Shown here piece by piece: positions 1 to 5,671 of a DNA stretch of 7,540 nucleotides. The position numbers and the translations under genes are program-made. This DNA is from Bacteroidales bacterium (GTDB taxonomy: Bacteria > Bacteroidota > Bacteroidia > Bacteroidales > UBA932). How positions within the stretch are numbered: position 1 is the first letter of the stretch; every line of letters begins with the position of its first letter. The notes under the pieces were generated by a model. The model ran no database searches, had not been told where the DNA came from, and worked only from the letters and a program-made list of their open reading frames with translations. The stretch spans positions 1 to 7,540 of the forward strand of contig JAFZIX010000193.1 of the NCBI GenBank assembly GCA_017554135.1, in the 5' to 3' direction.

Positions 1-237
1 GGCCTTGCGCCAACCGCGGAGTTTCTGTGCCCAGAAACCTCCAAGTGAGTGGCCCACGATGAGGTCGGGCTTGTATTCATCGCACAGGTGCTGCAGGAAG
101 GGCAGGGCCTCTGATGGCTCGAAGGGAACGTCCGGAGAGAGCACTTCCGCCTCCTTTATGAGGATGCGCAACTGGTCCGCCATCTTGTATTTGCCGGAGG
201 ATGCCAGTCCGTGGATAAATAGGATGCGATGAGCCAT
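1..237 (-). CDS. YqiA-like alpha/beta hydrolase, N-terminal part (cut by window edge)
   Basis: Reading leftwards from ATG at 237-235, 79 codons stay open to base 1 with no stop, so the gene continues outside the window. The protein opens MAHRILFIHGLASSGKYKM, a first beta strand followed by an HG oxyanion-hole motif (His9-Gly10). Residues 62-67 are GHSLGG, the nucleophile elbow of serine hydrolases with Ser64 as the presumed nucleophile. Between them lies PDVPFEPSEALPFLQHL (about 35-51), which resembles the 'P-x-x-P-x-x-P' stretch of the small YqiA/UPF0227 esterases. Those proteins are about 180-200 residues long and cytoplasmic, and their physiological substrate is poorly known. The Asp and His of the triad would lie in the missing C-terminal part. 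It is divergent from the aldolase gene. Family assignment is an inference from motifs; a generic alpha/beta hydrolase is the alternative. Confidence 0.8.
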   Translation of the reverse strand, partial: MAHRILFIHGLASSGKYKMADQLRILIKEAEVLSPDVPFEPSEALPFLQHLCDEYKPDLIVGHSLGGFWAQKLRGWRKA

Positions 238-253
238 CAATTGCTTATTTCTA

Positions 254-284
254 TATGAAATGTCCGGCAAATTTACTAAATTTG
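254..284 (+). promoter_or_regulatory. Candidate Bacteroides-type promoter of the aldolase gene
   Basis: TAAATTTG at 277-284 fits the Bacteroidota -7 consensus TAnnTTTG. TATG at 254-257 lies exactly 19 bp upstream and matches three of four bases of the -33 element TTTG. A start point near 290 would give a leader of about 33 nt before ATG 324. The 86-bp gap is AT-rich and shows no Shine-Dalgarno sequence before the aldolase start, which is usual for this phylum. The -7 box is half of a palindrome whose other half gives the same box on the minus strand (268-275, complement), facing the hydrolase gene. For that direction I find no good -33 element. Confidence 0.5.
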
Positions 285-323
285 CGTCGCTTTTAGCTAG
301 AATCTATCTATTATCTTATAACT

Positions 324-1325
324 ATGGTTAATTACAAAGATCTTGGCCTTGTGAACACCCGCGAGATGTTCAAGAAGGCCGTTGCCGGCGGTTACGCCAT
401 CCCCGCTTTCAATTTCAACAACATGGAGCAGCTCCAGGCTATCATCCAGGCCTCCGCAGAGACCAAGAGCCCGGTCATCCTCCAGGTTTCCAAGGGTGCG
501 CGCAACTATGCCAACCAGACCCTTCTCCGCTACATGGCGGAAGGTGCCGTGGAATATGCCAAGGAACTCGGCTGGGAGCATCCCCAGATCGTTCTCCATC
601 TGGACCATGGCGACAGCTTCGAACTCTGCAAGAGTTGCGTGGACATGGGCTTCAGTTCCGTTATGATCGATGCATCTTCCCTTCCCTACGAAGAGAACAT
701 CGCCCTCACCAAGAAGGTTGTCGAGTATGCACACAAGTATGATGTGACCGTAGAGGCCGAACTCGGCGTTCTCGCAGGCGTGGAGGATGAGGTTTCCGCA
801 GAGGAATCCCACTACACCCGTCCCGAGGAAGTTATCGACTTCGCCACCCGCACCGGTTGCGACTCTCTCGCTATCTCCATCGGCACCAGCCACGGCGCGT
901 ACAAGTTCAAGCCTGAGCAGTGCACCCGCGACCCCAAGACCGGCCGCCTCGTGCCTCCGCCGCTCGCATTCGACGTTCTCCACGAGATCGAGAAGAAACT
1001 CCCCGGCTTCCCCATCGTTCTCCACGGTTCTTCTTCCGTGCCTCAGGAGTATGTGGACATCATCAACGCTCATGGCGGAAAACTCCCCGATGCAGTGGGT
1101 ATTCCCGAAGAGCAACTTCGTGAGGCTTCCAAGAGCGCTGTCTGCAAGATCAACATCGACTCCGACAGCCGTCTTGCAATGACCGCCGCCGTCCGCAAGG
1201 TATTCGATGAGAAACCCGGCGAATTCGACCCTCGCAAGTACCTCGGCCCTGCCCGCGACGAGATGAAGAAACTCTACATGCACAAGATCGTCAACGTGCT
1301 TGGCTCCAACGGCAAAGCCGAGTAA
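324..1325 (+). CDS. fba: Class II fructose-bisphosphate aldolase
   Basis: Zinc-dependent aldolase that reversibly splits fructose 1,6-bisphosphate into dihydroxyacetone phosphate and glyceraldehyde 3-phosphate in glycolysis and gluconeogenesis; cytoplasmic. The 333-residue TIM barrel keeps the family marks: N-terminal AIPAFNFNN (25-33); LHLDHGDSFE (91-100) with catalytic Asp94 and zinc ligand His95; VEAELGVLAGVED (143-155), the second family signature, with Glu146; IGTSHGAYK (186-194) with His190; VLHGSSS (232-238) with His234; and INIDSDSR (276-283), which binds the phosphate and ketose end. Length fits the roughly 330-residue Bacteroidota form. The start at 324 gives MVNYKDLGLVNTREMF, typical of the family. 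It is transcribed alone, from the candidate promoter just upstream to the terminator just downstream, as expected of a constitutive central-metabolism gene. A tagatose-bisphosphate aldolase is the main alternative, less likely at this length and context. Confidence 0.96.
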   Translation: MVNYKDLGLVNTREMFKKAVAGGYAIPAFNFNNMEQLQAIIQASAETKSPVILQVSKGARNYANQTLLRYMAEGAVEYAKELGWEHPQIVLHLDHGDSFELCKSCVDMGFSSVMIDASSLPYEENIALTKKVVEYAHKYDVTVEAELGVLAGVEDEVSAEESHYTRPEEVIDFATRTGCDSLAISIGTSHGAYKFKPEQCTRDPKTGRLVPPPLAFDVLHEIEKKLPGFPIVLHGSSSVPQEYVDIINAHGGKLPDAVGIPEEQLREASKSAVCKINIDSDSRLAMTAAVRKVFDEKPGEFDPRKYLGPARDEMKKLYMHKIVNVLGSNGKAE

Positions 1326-1338
1326 TCATTTGCCGCAT

Positions 1339-1378
1339 AAAGAATAGCCCGGGTCAGATCGCCCGGGCTATTCTTTTT
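1339..1378 (+). terminator. Strong rho-independent terminator after fba, in a convergent gap
   Basis: A perfect 15-bp inverted repeat, arms 1339-1353 and 1362-1376, encloses an 8-base loop. The core is a GC-rich ATAGCCCGGG paired with CCCGGGCTAT, with A-T pairs at the base, and five T follow in 1374-1378. It begins 13 bases after the aldolase stop. On the minus strand the same stem starts immediately after the stop codon of the DUF1080 gene (1379-1377), so it may also end the convergent operon or protect its 3' end. In that direction there are only three U, so intrinsic termination should be weaker. Confidence 0.9.
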
Positions 1379-2717
1379 ACAGTTCCTTTATCAGGATATT
1401 CTTGAAGTGGACCTCGTCGCCATGGTCCTGCAGGAGGATGTGGCCGGTCTCATGGTTGCCGAAGTTCTCCCACTTGCGGTACTTGCTGTATGCTACAAGC
1501 GCATTCCACTCCTGGGTGTTGCGCACGTAGTCCAGCACCTTCACCCCGTTGAGCCAGTGCTCCACGTAATCGCCCTGCACCTTCACCCAAGCGGTGTTCC
1601 ACTGCCCGTCGTAGAACCAGGCATCCTGCTTATCAGCACGGATAAGATCGTATAGCGACGCGAGCGTGCGGTTGCCTTCGACTCCCAGCTTTGCATCGGG
1701 ATGATTCTTGTCGTCGAGGATCTGGAACTCGCAGCCGATTGCAGAGGCATCGCTCTTGTAAAGGTCCGGACGCACAAAGTACTTGATGCCGCTGTTGGCG
1801 CCCTTTGTGATCTTGAAGTCCACCGAGAGCCAGAAGTTTTTATACTGATCCACGGTAACGATGTCGCCGCCGTTGCGGGCCTCCGCTCCGTCGCTCGCCT
1901 CCACCACCAGTTCTCCGTTCTCGATATGCCAGCCCTGCTCGGGGAAAGTCTCCCCCTTCGCACTGCGCCATCCTTCGGTGGTCGCGCCATCCCACAGGAG
2001 TTTCCATCCTTCCTTCTTCTGGCGTTCGCTCAGCGTATTGGAAATCCAATTGTACTGGTATGTCCTGCCATCCGTTTTAATCATGTGCTTTTCGGGATGG
2101 ACGGTGCAGATGCGGATGTTGCGCCATGCGGCTTTCACACCGATCATCTGCGCATTTCCATAGGCACCATGAGACTGCAGGGCAATCAGCCCGGATGCGT
2201 CCACATCATCCAGGACGTCCGAGCATAGCACTCCGTTGACGAAAGTGCGCAGATGCGTGCCCACCGCTTCGATGCGTCCCTTGTTCCACTCGCCCAGCCT
2301 GTTGGCGTCACGGCCTTCGGGGTTCCAGGTCATCTTGTAAAGCCAGCCGCGGCGGCGTTCGTCGTAGATACCGCCCGTCCACTTGCGCGCCGGATTGCCG
2401 CACATCTCGAACTGGTAACCGTACACGCGCCCTGCCGTATCGAGGTGGCCGCGGAACTGCACTCCTGAATTAAACCCCTCGTCCATCTTGAACTCGAATT
2501 CGAGGATAAAGTCGTCATACTCCTTCTCCGTCGCCAGGAACGAGTTCATGCGTCCTTCGATACCTTCGGTAACTATGCAGCCATCTTCGACAGTGTAAGG
2601 CGCTTCGCCTGTCACCTGCTTCCAGCCGCTTAGGTCTTCGCCGTTGAATAGAGGTTCCCACTTGGGGCCGCAGGAGCCCAGAAGGACTATCAAAGAGAAT
2701 AATAATATCTTTTTCAT
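1377..2717 (-). CDS. Lipoprotein with two DUF1080 (3-keto-disaccharide hydrolase) domains
   Basis: Predicted exported lipoprotein of 446 residues. MKKILLFSLIVLLGSC is a type II signal peptide with lipobox LGSC and lipidated Cys16; no acidic run follows the Cys (GPKWE), so surface export by the Bacteroidota acidic signal is not evident and a periplasmic membrane-anchored place is more likely. Two copies of the concanavalin-like DUF1080 jelly roll follow. Domain 1 (about 20-204) has PLFNGEDLSGW (22-32), NSGVQFRG (83-90), GYQFEM (100-105), a VNG near 160-162 and GLIALQSHG (176-184). Domain 2 (about 237-446) has LLWDGATTEGW (240-250), NSGIKYFVRP (308-317), GCEFQILDD (328-336), HWLNG (387-391) and GHILLQDHG (425-433), ending VHFKNILIKEL. 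DUF1080 proteins are known to cleave 3-keto-glycosides. The gene follows an oxidoreductase after only 15 bases, its probable partner and probably co-transcribed with it. Substrate is unknown; whether both domains are catalytic is unresolved. Confidence 0.9.
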   Translation of the reverse strand: MKKILLFSLIVLLGSCGPKWEPLFNGEDLSGWKQVTGEAPYTVEDGCIVTEGIEGRMNSFLATEKEYDDFILEFEFKMDEGFNSGVQFRGHLDTAGRVYGYQFEMCGNPARKWTGGIYDERRRGWLYKMTWNPEGRDANRLGEWNKGRIEAVGTHLRTFVNGVLCSDVLDDVDASGLIALQSHGAYGNAQMIGVKAAWRNIRICTVHPEKHMIKTDGRTYQYNWISNTLSERQKKEGWKLLWDGATTEGWRSAKGETFPEQGWHIENGELVVEASDGAEARNGGDIVTVDQYKNFWLSVDFKITKGANSGIKYFVRPDLYKSDASAIGCEFQILDDKNHPDAKLGVEGNRTLASLYDLIRADKQDAWFYDGQWNTAWVKVQGDYVEHWLNGVKVLDYVRNTQEWNALVAYSKYRKWENFGNHETGHILLQDHGDEVHFKNILIKEL

Positions 2718-2732
2718 TGCAATGGTGTTTTC

Positions 2733-4190
2733 TTATACTACGTAATACTCTTCCCAGCCTTTCCTCGGAGGAATCCCCGTGAGGAGCGCATTCGCGAAGG
2801 GGTTGTCTATGATTTCTTTGGAGGTGCGGTCGAACTTGAAGCTGGTGTTCAGCCTCTGTGCGATGATGCCGAGGTTCTGCACCTGTGCCAGTTCGCCGGC
2901 AATCTCGAAGGGAGAGTGTGCCTGGGCCTTGCCCATGCAGGCTTCGAGGAAGTTGGCGTGGTGGGCCCACTTATCGCGGATAGGAGAGTCGGCGGACACC
3001 GGATTGGGGATCCTGTGTTCGGCTTCCATCTGTTTCTGGAGTTCTTCCGGAACGATGCTAAGCGGCGACGCATGCGACGCACCCTTGAAGATGAAGTCGC
3101 GGGCATATATCTCCTTACCAGGGTTCACCTTCACCCTCTTCAGTTCCCCTCCATTCACGGTAGGCACGTCGCCCACCTGGCTCACGCCATAGCCTTCCGG
3201 CAGTTCGGGCACGTTACCTATGCCGTCGTACCAGGTAAGGGTGCAGGCTGGCATCGATCCCCTTCTGGGGAACTTGAACTCGATGGTCGAAGCCATCGGG
3301 AAGAAGTAATCGTTATGGCCATCCACATACTTCATCGACACCTCATCCGGCAAGCCCAGTTTCAGGAATTCGTGGCAGGTATCGAAAAGATGTGCGCCCC
3401 AGTCGCCCAGGGCTCCCATGCCGAAGTCGTACCAGCAGCGCCAGTTGCCCTCGTCGAACCAGTGAGTGTATTCATGATACATGGTCTGGCACTGCCACAC
3501 ATCCCAATCCATGGTTTCCGGCAGCGGCTCCGCATCGGGGAACTTCCCAATGTTCGGGTCCAACACGTGCCAGCGGCGGTCGTTGTTCATGTGCGCCACG
3601 ATCTTCGTGACATCCTTGATAAGACCAGCCTTCATCCAATCCTGGAACTGGTAGTACTGCTCTCCGGAGTGCCCCTGGTTACCCATCTGAGTCACCACCG
3701 TGGAGTACTTGCGTGCAGCATCCATCAGCAACTGGTTCTCATGGAACGTGCGGCACAGCGGCTTCTCGCAATACACGTGGATACCTTCCTTGATTGCCCT
3801 CATGCTGATCGGAAAATGCGAGAAATCCGGTGTGGATACGAACACCGCCTCAATCTGGGAGTGCATCTCGTCGAACATCTTCCGGAAGTCCTGGTAACGC
3901 TTTGCATCAGGGAACATACCCATCACTTTTTGGGTATGGGGCGCGCCCATGTTGACATCGCACAGCGCGACCACGTTGGCAAGGCCGGTCTTCTCCACCA
4001 TCTCCGCGTTATCCACTCCCCTGTGGCCAATACCAATCAGCGCCACGTTCACCTTGCCGTTCGCGCCGACGATGCGCTTTGCACTCGCAGCACTCGTAGC
4101 AACCTTGCCGCCGGATGGCTTGCAGCCATCGAGCGCAACCGCCGCTGCGGCTGCTCCGGCAACTCTTAAAAAGTCTCTTCTGTCTAGCAT
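2733..4190 (-). CDS. Tat-exported Gfo/Idh/MocA family oxidoreductase
   Basis: NAD(P)-dependent sugar dehydrogenase family, 485 residues. The N terminus MLDRRDFLRV has a twin-arginine motif, then an Ala-rich stretch and LDGC with Cys23 as a possible lipobox (Asp at -2 is atypical), so it is probably exported folded with its cofactor. The Rossmann domain begins VNVALIGIGHRG (47-58, glycine motif 53-58), with STPDFSH (119-125) and CEKPL (141-145), where Lys143 is the conserved lysine of the EKP motif. The C-terminal substrate domain carries GDWGAHLFDTCHEFL (262-276), where His267 and His273 are candidate catalytic residues. The end, PPRKGWEEYYVV, is typical of Bacteroidota members. It is the first gene of a two-gene operon with a DUF1080 lipoprotein, which points to oxidation of a sugar hydroxyl, probably at C3, of a glycoside. 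The start is fixed by the RRDFLR motif. Exact substrate unknown; an inositol or other polyol dehydrogenase is the alternative. Confidence 0.93.
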   Translation of the reverse strand: MLDRRDFLRVAGAAAAAVALDGCKPSGGKVATSAASAKRIVGANGKVNVALIGIGHRGVDNAEMVEKTGLANVVALCDVNMGAPHTQKVMGMFPDAKRYQDFRKMFDEMHSQIEAVFVSTPDFSHFPISMRAIKEGIHVYCEKPLCRTFHENQLLMDAARKYSTVVTQMGNQGHSGEQYYQFQDWMKAGLIKDVTKIVAHMNNDRRWHVLDPNIGKFPDAEPLPETMDWDVWQCQTMYHEYTHWFDEGNWRCWYDFGMGALGDWGAHLFDTCHEFLKLGLPDEVSMKYVDGHNDYFFPMASTIEFKFPRRGSMPACTLTWYDGIGNVPELPEGYGVSQVGDVPTVNGGELKRVKVNPGKEIYARDFIFKGASHASPLSIVPEELQKQMEAEHRIPNPVSADSPIRDKWAHHANFLEACMGKAQAHSPFEIAGELAQVQNLGIIAQRLNTSFKFDRTSKEIIDNPFANALLTGIPPRKGWEEYYVV

Positions 4191-4229
4191 TTATAATGTG
4201 TTATTAGTTATAATTCTGGTTATACGATG

Positions 4230-4261
4230 TAAAGATATGAAATCTATTATTATTGAACAAG
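4230..4261 (-). promoter_or_regulatory. Candidate promoter of the oxidoreductase-DUF1080 operon
   Basis: On the minus strand, CTTG (4261-4258) is followed by 20 bases and then TATCTTTA (4237-4230). Each box is one base from the Bacteroides -33 (TTTG) and -7 (TAnnTTTG) elements, and the spacing is right. A start near 4223 would leave a leader of roughly 33 nt before the ATG at 4190. A small inverted repeat, TTTCGA-T-TCGAAA (4263-4275), sits directly upstream of the -33 element. Confidence 0.45.
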
Positions 4262-4278
4262 CTTTCGATTCGAAAAGA

Positions 4279-4965
4279 TCAGGCTCCATAAAGTCGGTCA
4301 TCGGCGAAGGAAAAGAAGGAGGAGTCGCTGAGGACGACGTGGTCCAGGAGGTGGATGCCGAAGGATTTGCAGGCTTTGTTCAACACCTGCGTCATGTTGA
4401 TGTCGCCGTGGGAAGGTCGTGGTTCGCCCGAAGGATGGTTGTGGACGAGGATGATGGCGGCGGCGTTGCGCTGAAGAGCGGCCTGCATCACCATGCGATT
4501 GTCGATTACCGTGGAGTCCATTCCCCCGGAAGACAGTTTTTGCTTTGCAAGGAGCCGATTCTGCTTATTCAGGAACAACACCCAGAACTCCTCGTGAGCC
4601 ATCCCCTTCATTGAAGGAATCATCAATTCGTAGACCCTGCGAGCCGTATTGAGCGGCACAGAATCATTCTTCACCTCTTCCTCAAGAAATCGCCGCCCGA
4701 GTTCGCATGCGGCCATCACGCTGCACGCTTTCTCCGACCCTATGCCCGAAATCTGTTTCAGGTCCGGCAAGGTCATGGAAAACAGGCGCACCAGACTTCC
4801 CTCTGCCAAAGCCAGCAACTTGTTGGCCAGATCTACGGCTCCGCATTCACGGGTGCCGCTACGCAGCAGCACCGCCAGCAATTCCGCCTCGCTCAGGGCG
4901 GCGGCACCCTTGATGAGCATCTTCTCCCGAGGACGCTCAGTCTCGCACAATTCTCTAATCTTCAT
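4279..4965 (-). CDS. radC: RadC/YeeS family JAB domain protein
   Basis: Cytoplasmic protein of 228 residues. The start is MKIRELCETERPREKML, the conserved RadC opening, with ATG at 4965-4963. The frame stays open upstream to 5052 but that stretch does not look like RadC. The N-terminal half has LSEAELLAVLLRSGT and a helix-hairpin-helix DNA-binding element, LKQISGIGSEKACSVMAA (about 69-86). The C-terminal JAB/MPN+ domain (about 100-228) has an early glutamate pair (125-126) and HNHPSGEPRPSHGD (175-188), the metal-binding H-x-H...D pattern (His175, His177, Asp188) of JAMM metalloproteases. The name came from a DNA-repair link that was later withdrawn for E. coli; the true role is unknown, and roles linked to recombination or natural transformation have been proposed in some bacteria. 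It is divergent from mraZ and 88 bases upstream of the oxidoreductase operon. Confidence 0.95.
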   Translation of the reverse strand: MKIRELCETERPREKMLIKGAAALSEAELLAVLLRSGTRECGAVDLANKLLALAEGSLVRLFSMTLPDLKQISGIGSEKACSVMAACELGRRFLEEEVKNDSVPLNTARRVYELMIPSMKGMAHEEFWVLFLNKQNRLLAKQKLSSGGMDSTVIDNRMVMQAALQRNAAAIILVHNHPSGEPRPSHGDINMTQVLNKACKSFGIHLLDHVVLSDSSFFSFADDRLYGA

Positions 4966-5027
4966 AGCCGCAAGAAAGCAAATCCGCGCGAGGAAATCAA
5001 TCAAAAACATATACCAGTGACATAAAG

Positions 5028-5039
5028 TCGGATATCCGA
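5028..5039. repeat. Perfect 12-bp palindrome upstream of radC
   Basis: TCGGATATCCGA reads the same on both strands and lies 63 bases upstream of the radC start in the divergent radC/mraZ region. It could be an operator half-site pair for a dimeric regulator. No second copy was noticed in the gaps read. A 12-bp palindrome can arise by chance, so confidence concerns the sequence, not a function. Confidence 0.35.
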
Positions 5040-5130
5040 TAAAATGGCACACCCTAACTCACTCACCAACAATTAATTACATGCGAAACAACTAAACATT
5101 TCAATCGTTTATTTATAACCTGTTGATAAC

Positions 5131-5170
5131 TTTGTGGAAAAAAATGTAAGCAAGTGTAACAAAGTGGAAA
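5131..5170 (+). promoter_or_regulatory. Four tandem 10-bp repeats, probable MraZ operator
   Basis: Four consecutive 10-base units align without gaps: TTTGTGGAAA (5131), AAAATGTAAG (5141), CAAGTGTAAC (5151) and AAAGTGGAAA (5161). The shared core is about AAAGTG[T/G] followed by three bases, mostly A-rich. This is the form described for MraZ boxes in mycoplasmas (AAAGTG[T/G] with 3-base spacers), and E. coli MraZ also binds repeats with a 10-bp period. The array ends 9 bases before the -7 element of the mraZ promoter, so units 3 and 4 cover the expected -33 position. Bound MraZ, a ring-shaped oligomer, would block or alter RNA polymerase binding, giving autoregulation of the division operon. 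Unit 2 is the weakest copy. Confidence 0.65.
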
Positions 5171-5179
5171 ATTTTTTCC

Positions 5180-5187
5180 TACCTTTG
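5180..5187 (+). promoter_or_regulatory. -7 element of the mraZ (dcw operon) promoter
   Basis: TACCTTTG is a perfect match to the Bacteroidota -7 consensus TAnnTTTG and is followed by CACC. A transcription start near 5193-5195 would leave a leader of only about 13-15 nt before the ATG at 5208. No good TTTG -33 element lies 19-21 bp upstream; that place is taken by the 10-bp repeats. This suggests a promoter that depends on, or is occluded by, the repeat-binding protein. Confidence 0.7.
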
Positions 5188-5207
5188 CACCATTGCGTAT
5201 ACGAATT

Positions 5208-5657
5208 ATGGTCACTTTTATCGGAGAATACACTTCCAAGATCGACGACAAGGGGAGAATGGTCTTCCCTGCGCCGCTCAAGGGCGTGTTGCCGCCGGGG
5301 AGCGACATGAGGTTTGTCATTAAGAAAGATCTTTTCGAACCCTGCCTCCAGATGTACACCCTCGAAGAGTGGGACAAGCAGAGCGCAGAGGTAAAGAGCA
5401 GACTCAATTTCTTCAACCGACAGCACGCAATATTCTGGAGGGAATATATGCGCGACCGTGACGTGGTGGAGCCCGATGCCAAGTTGGGGCGTATCACCGT
5501 GTCGCGCAAACTTCTTGATGCCATAGGTGTAACCAAAGAAGTGGTTTTCTCCGGCAATGACTTCAAGATCGAGATCTGGGCGAAGGAAGAATTTGAGAAT
5601 CGCAGAATCCCGAACGACGAATACATTGCCATTGCAGAAAGCCTTTCCGATAAATAG
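5208..5657 (+). CDS. mraZ: Transcriptional regulator MraZ
   Basis: DNA-binding regulator of the division and cell wall cluster, 149 residues, close to the usual 140-155. It has two SpoVT-AbrB-like swapped-hairpin halves. The first carries the conserved DxKGR motif at 13-17 (DDKGR) within MVTFIGEYTSKIDDKGRMVF. The second carries DAKLGRITVSRKL (90-102) with Gly94-Arg95. These motifs form the DNA-contacting and ring-building surface. The ATG at 5208 is chosen over an in-frame TTG at 5193: family members begin at the MxTFxGEY stretch, and 5193 would fall at the predicted transcript start. Rings of MraZ repress their own operon in E. coli and activate ftsZ expression in mycoplasmas. The matching repeats lie just upstream. 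It is first in the operon, 14 bases before rsmH. Confidence 0.96.
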   Translation: MVTFIGEYTSKIDDKGRMVFPAPLKGVLPPGSDMRFVIKKDLFEPCLQMYTLEEWDKQSAEVKSRLNFFNRQHAIFWREYMRDRDVVEPDAKLGRITVSRKLLDAIGVTKEVVFSGNDFKIEIWAKEEFENRRIPNDEYIAIAESLSDK

Positions 5658-5666
5658 GAAGGAGAT
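5656..5666 (+). promoter_or_regulatory. Strong Shine-Dalgarno site for rsmH
   Basis: AGGAAGGAGAT begins inside the mraZ stop codon (TAG, 5655-5657), and its GGAG core ends 7 bases before the rsmH ATG. It is close to the ideal AAGGAGGT. No comparable site is seen before the other starts in the window, which fits the general avoidance of Shine-Dalgarno signals in Bacteroidota and makes this one stand out. Its overlap with the stop codon suggests reinitiation by ribosomes leaving mraZ. Confidence 0.65.
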
Positions 5667-5671
5667 CTGCA

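Noticed and set aside
297..1283. Long open frame (328 codons) on the minus strand opposite the aldolase gene
   Set aside because: It lies antisense to a clear fba gene, has no recognisable domain, and its composition is what the codon bias of the aldolase would produce on the other strand.
2916..4169. Long open frame (417 codons) on the plus strand opposite the oxidoreductase
   Set aside because: Antisense shadow of a well-supported Gfo/Idh/MocA gene; rich in His, Val and Arg with no motif or promoter.
4966..5052. N-terminal extension of RadC with a hydrophobic stretch (MFLIDFLARICFLAA)
   Set aside because: In frame and open, but RadC proteins begin at MKIREL, and a membrane segment is not known in the family; taken as untranslated leader.
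5193..5207. TTG start for mraZ five codons upstream of the ATG
   Set aside because: It would lie at the expected transcript start only 6 bases past the -7 box, and the family opens at the MVTFIGEY stretch.
4966..5207. Possible small RNA or tRNA in the radC/mraZ gap
   Set aside because: No cloverleaf, no conserved RNA motif and no terminator were seen; the gap is explained by two divergent control regions.
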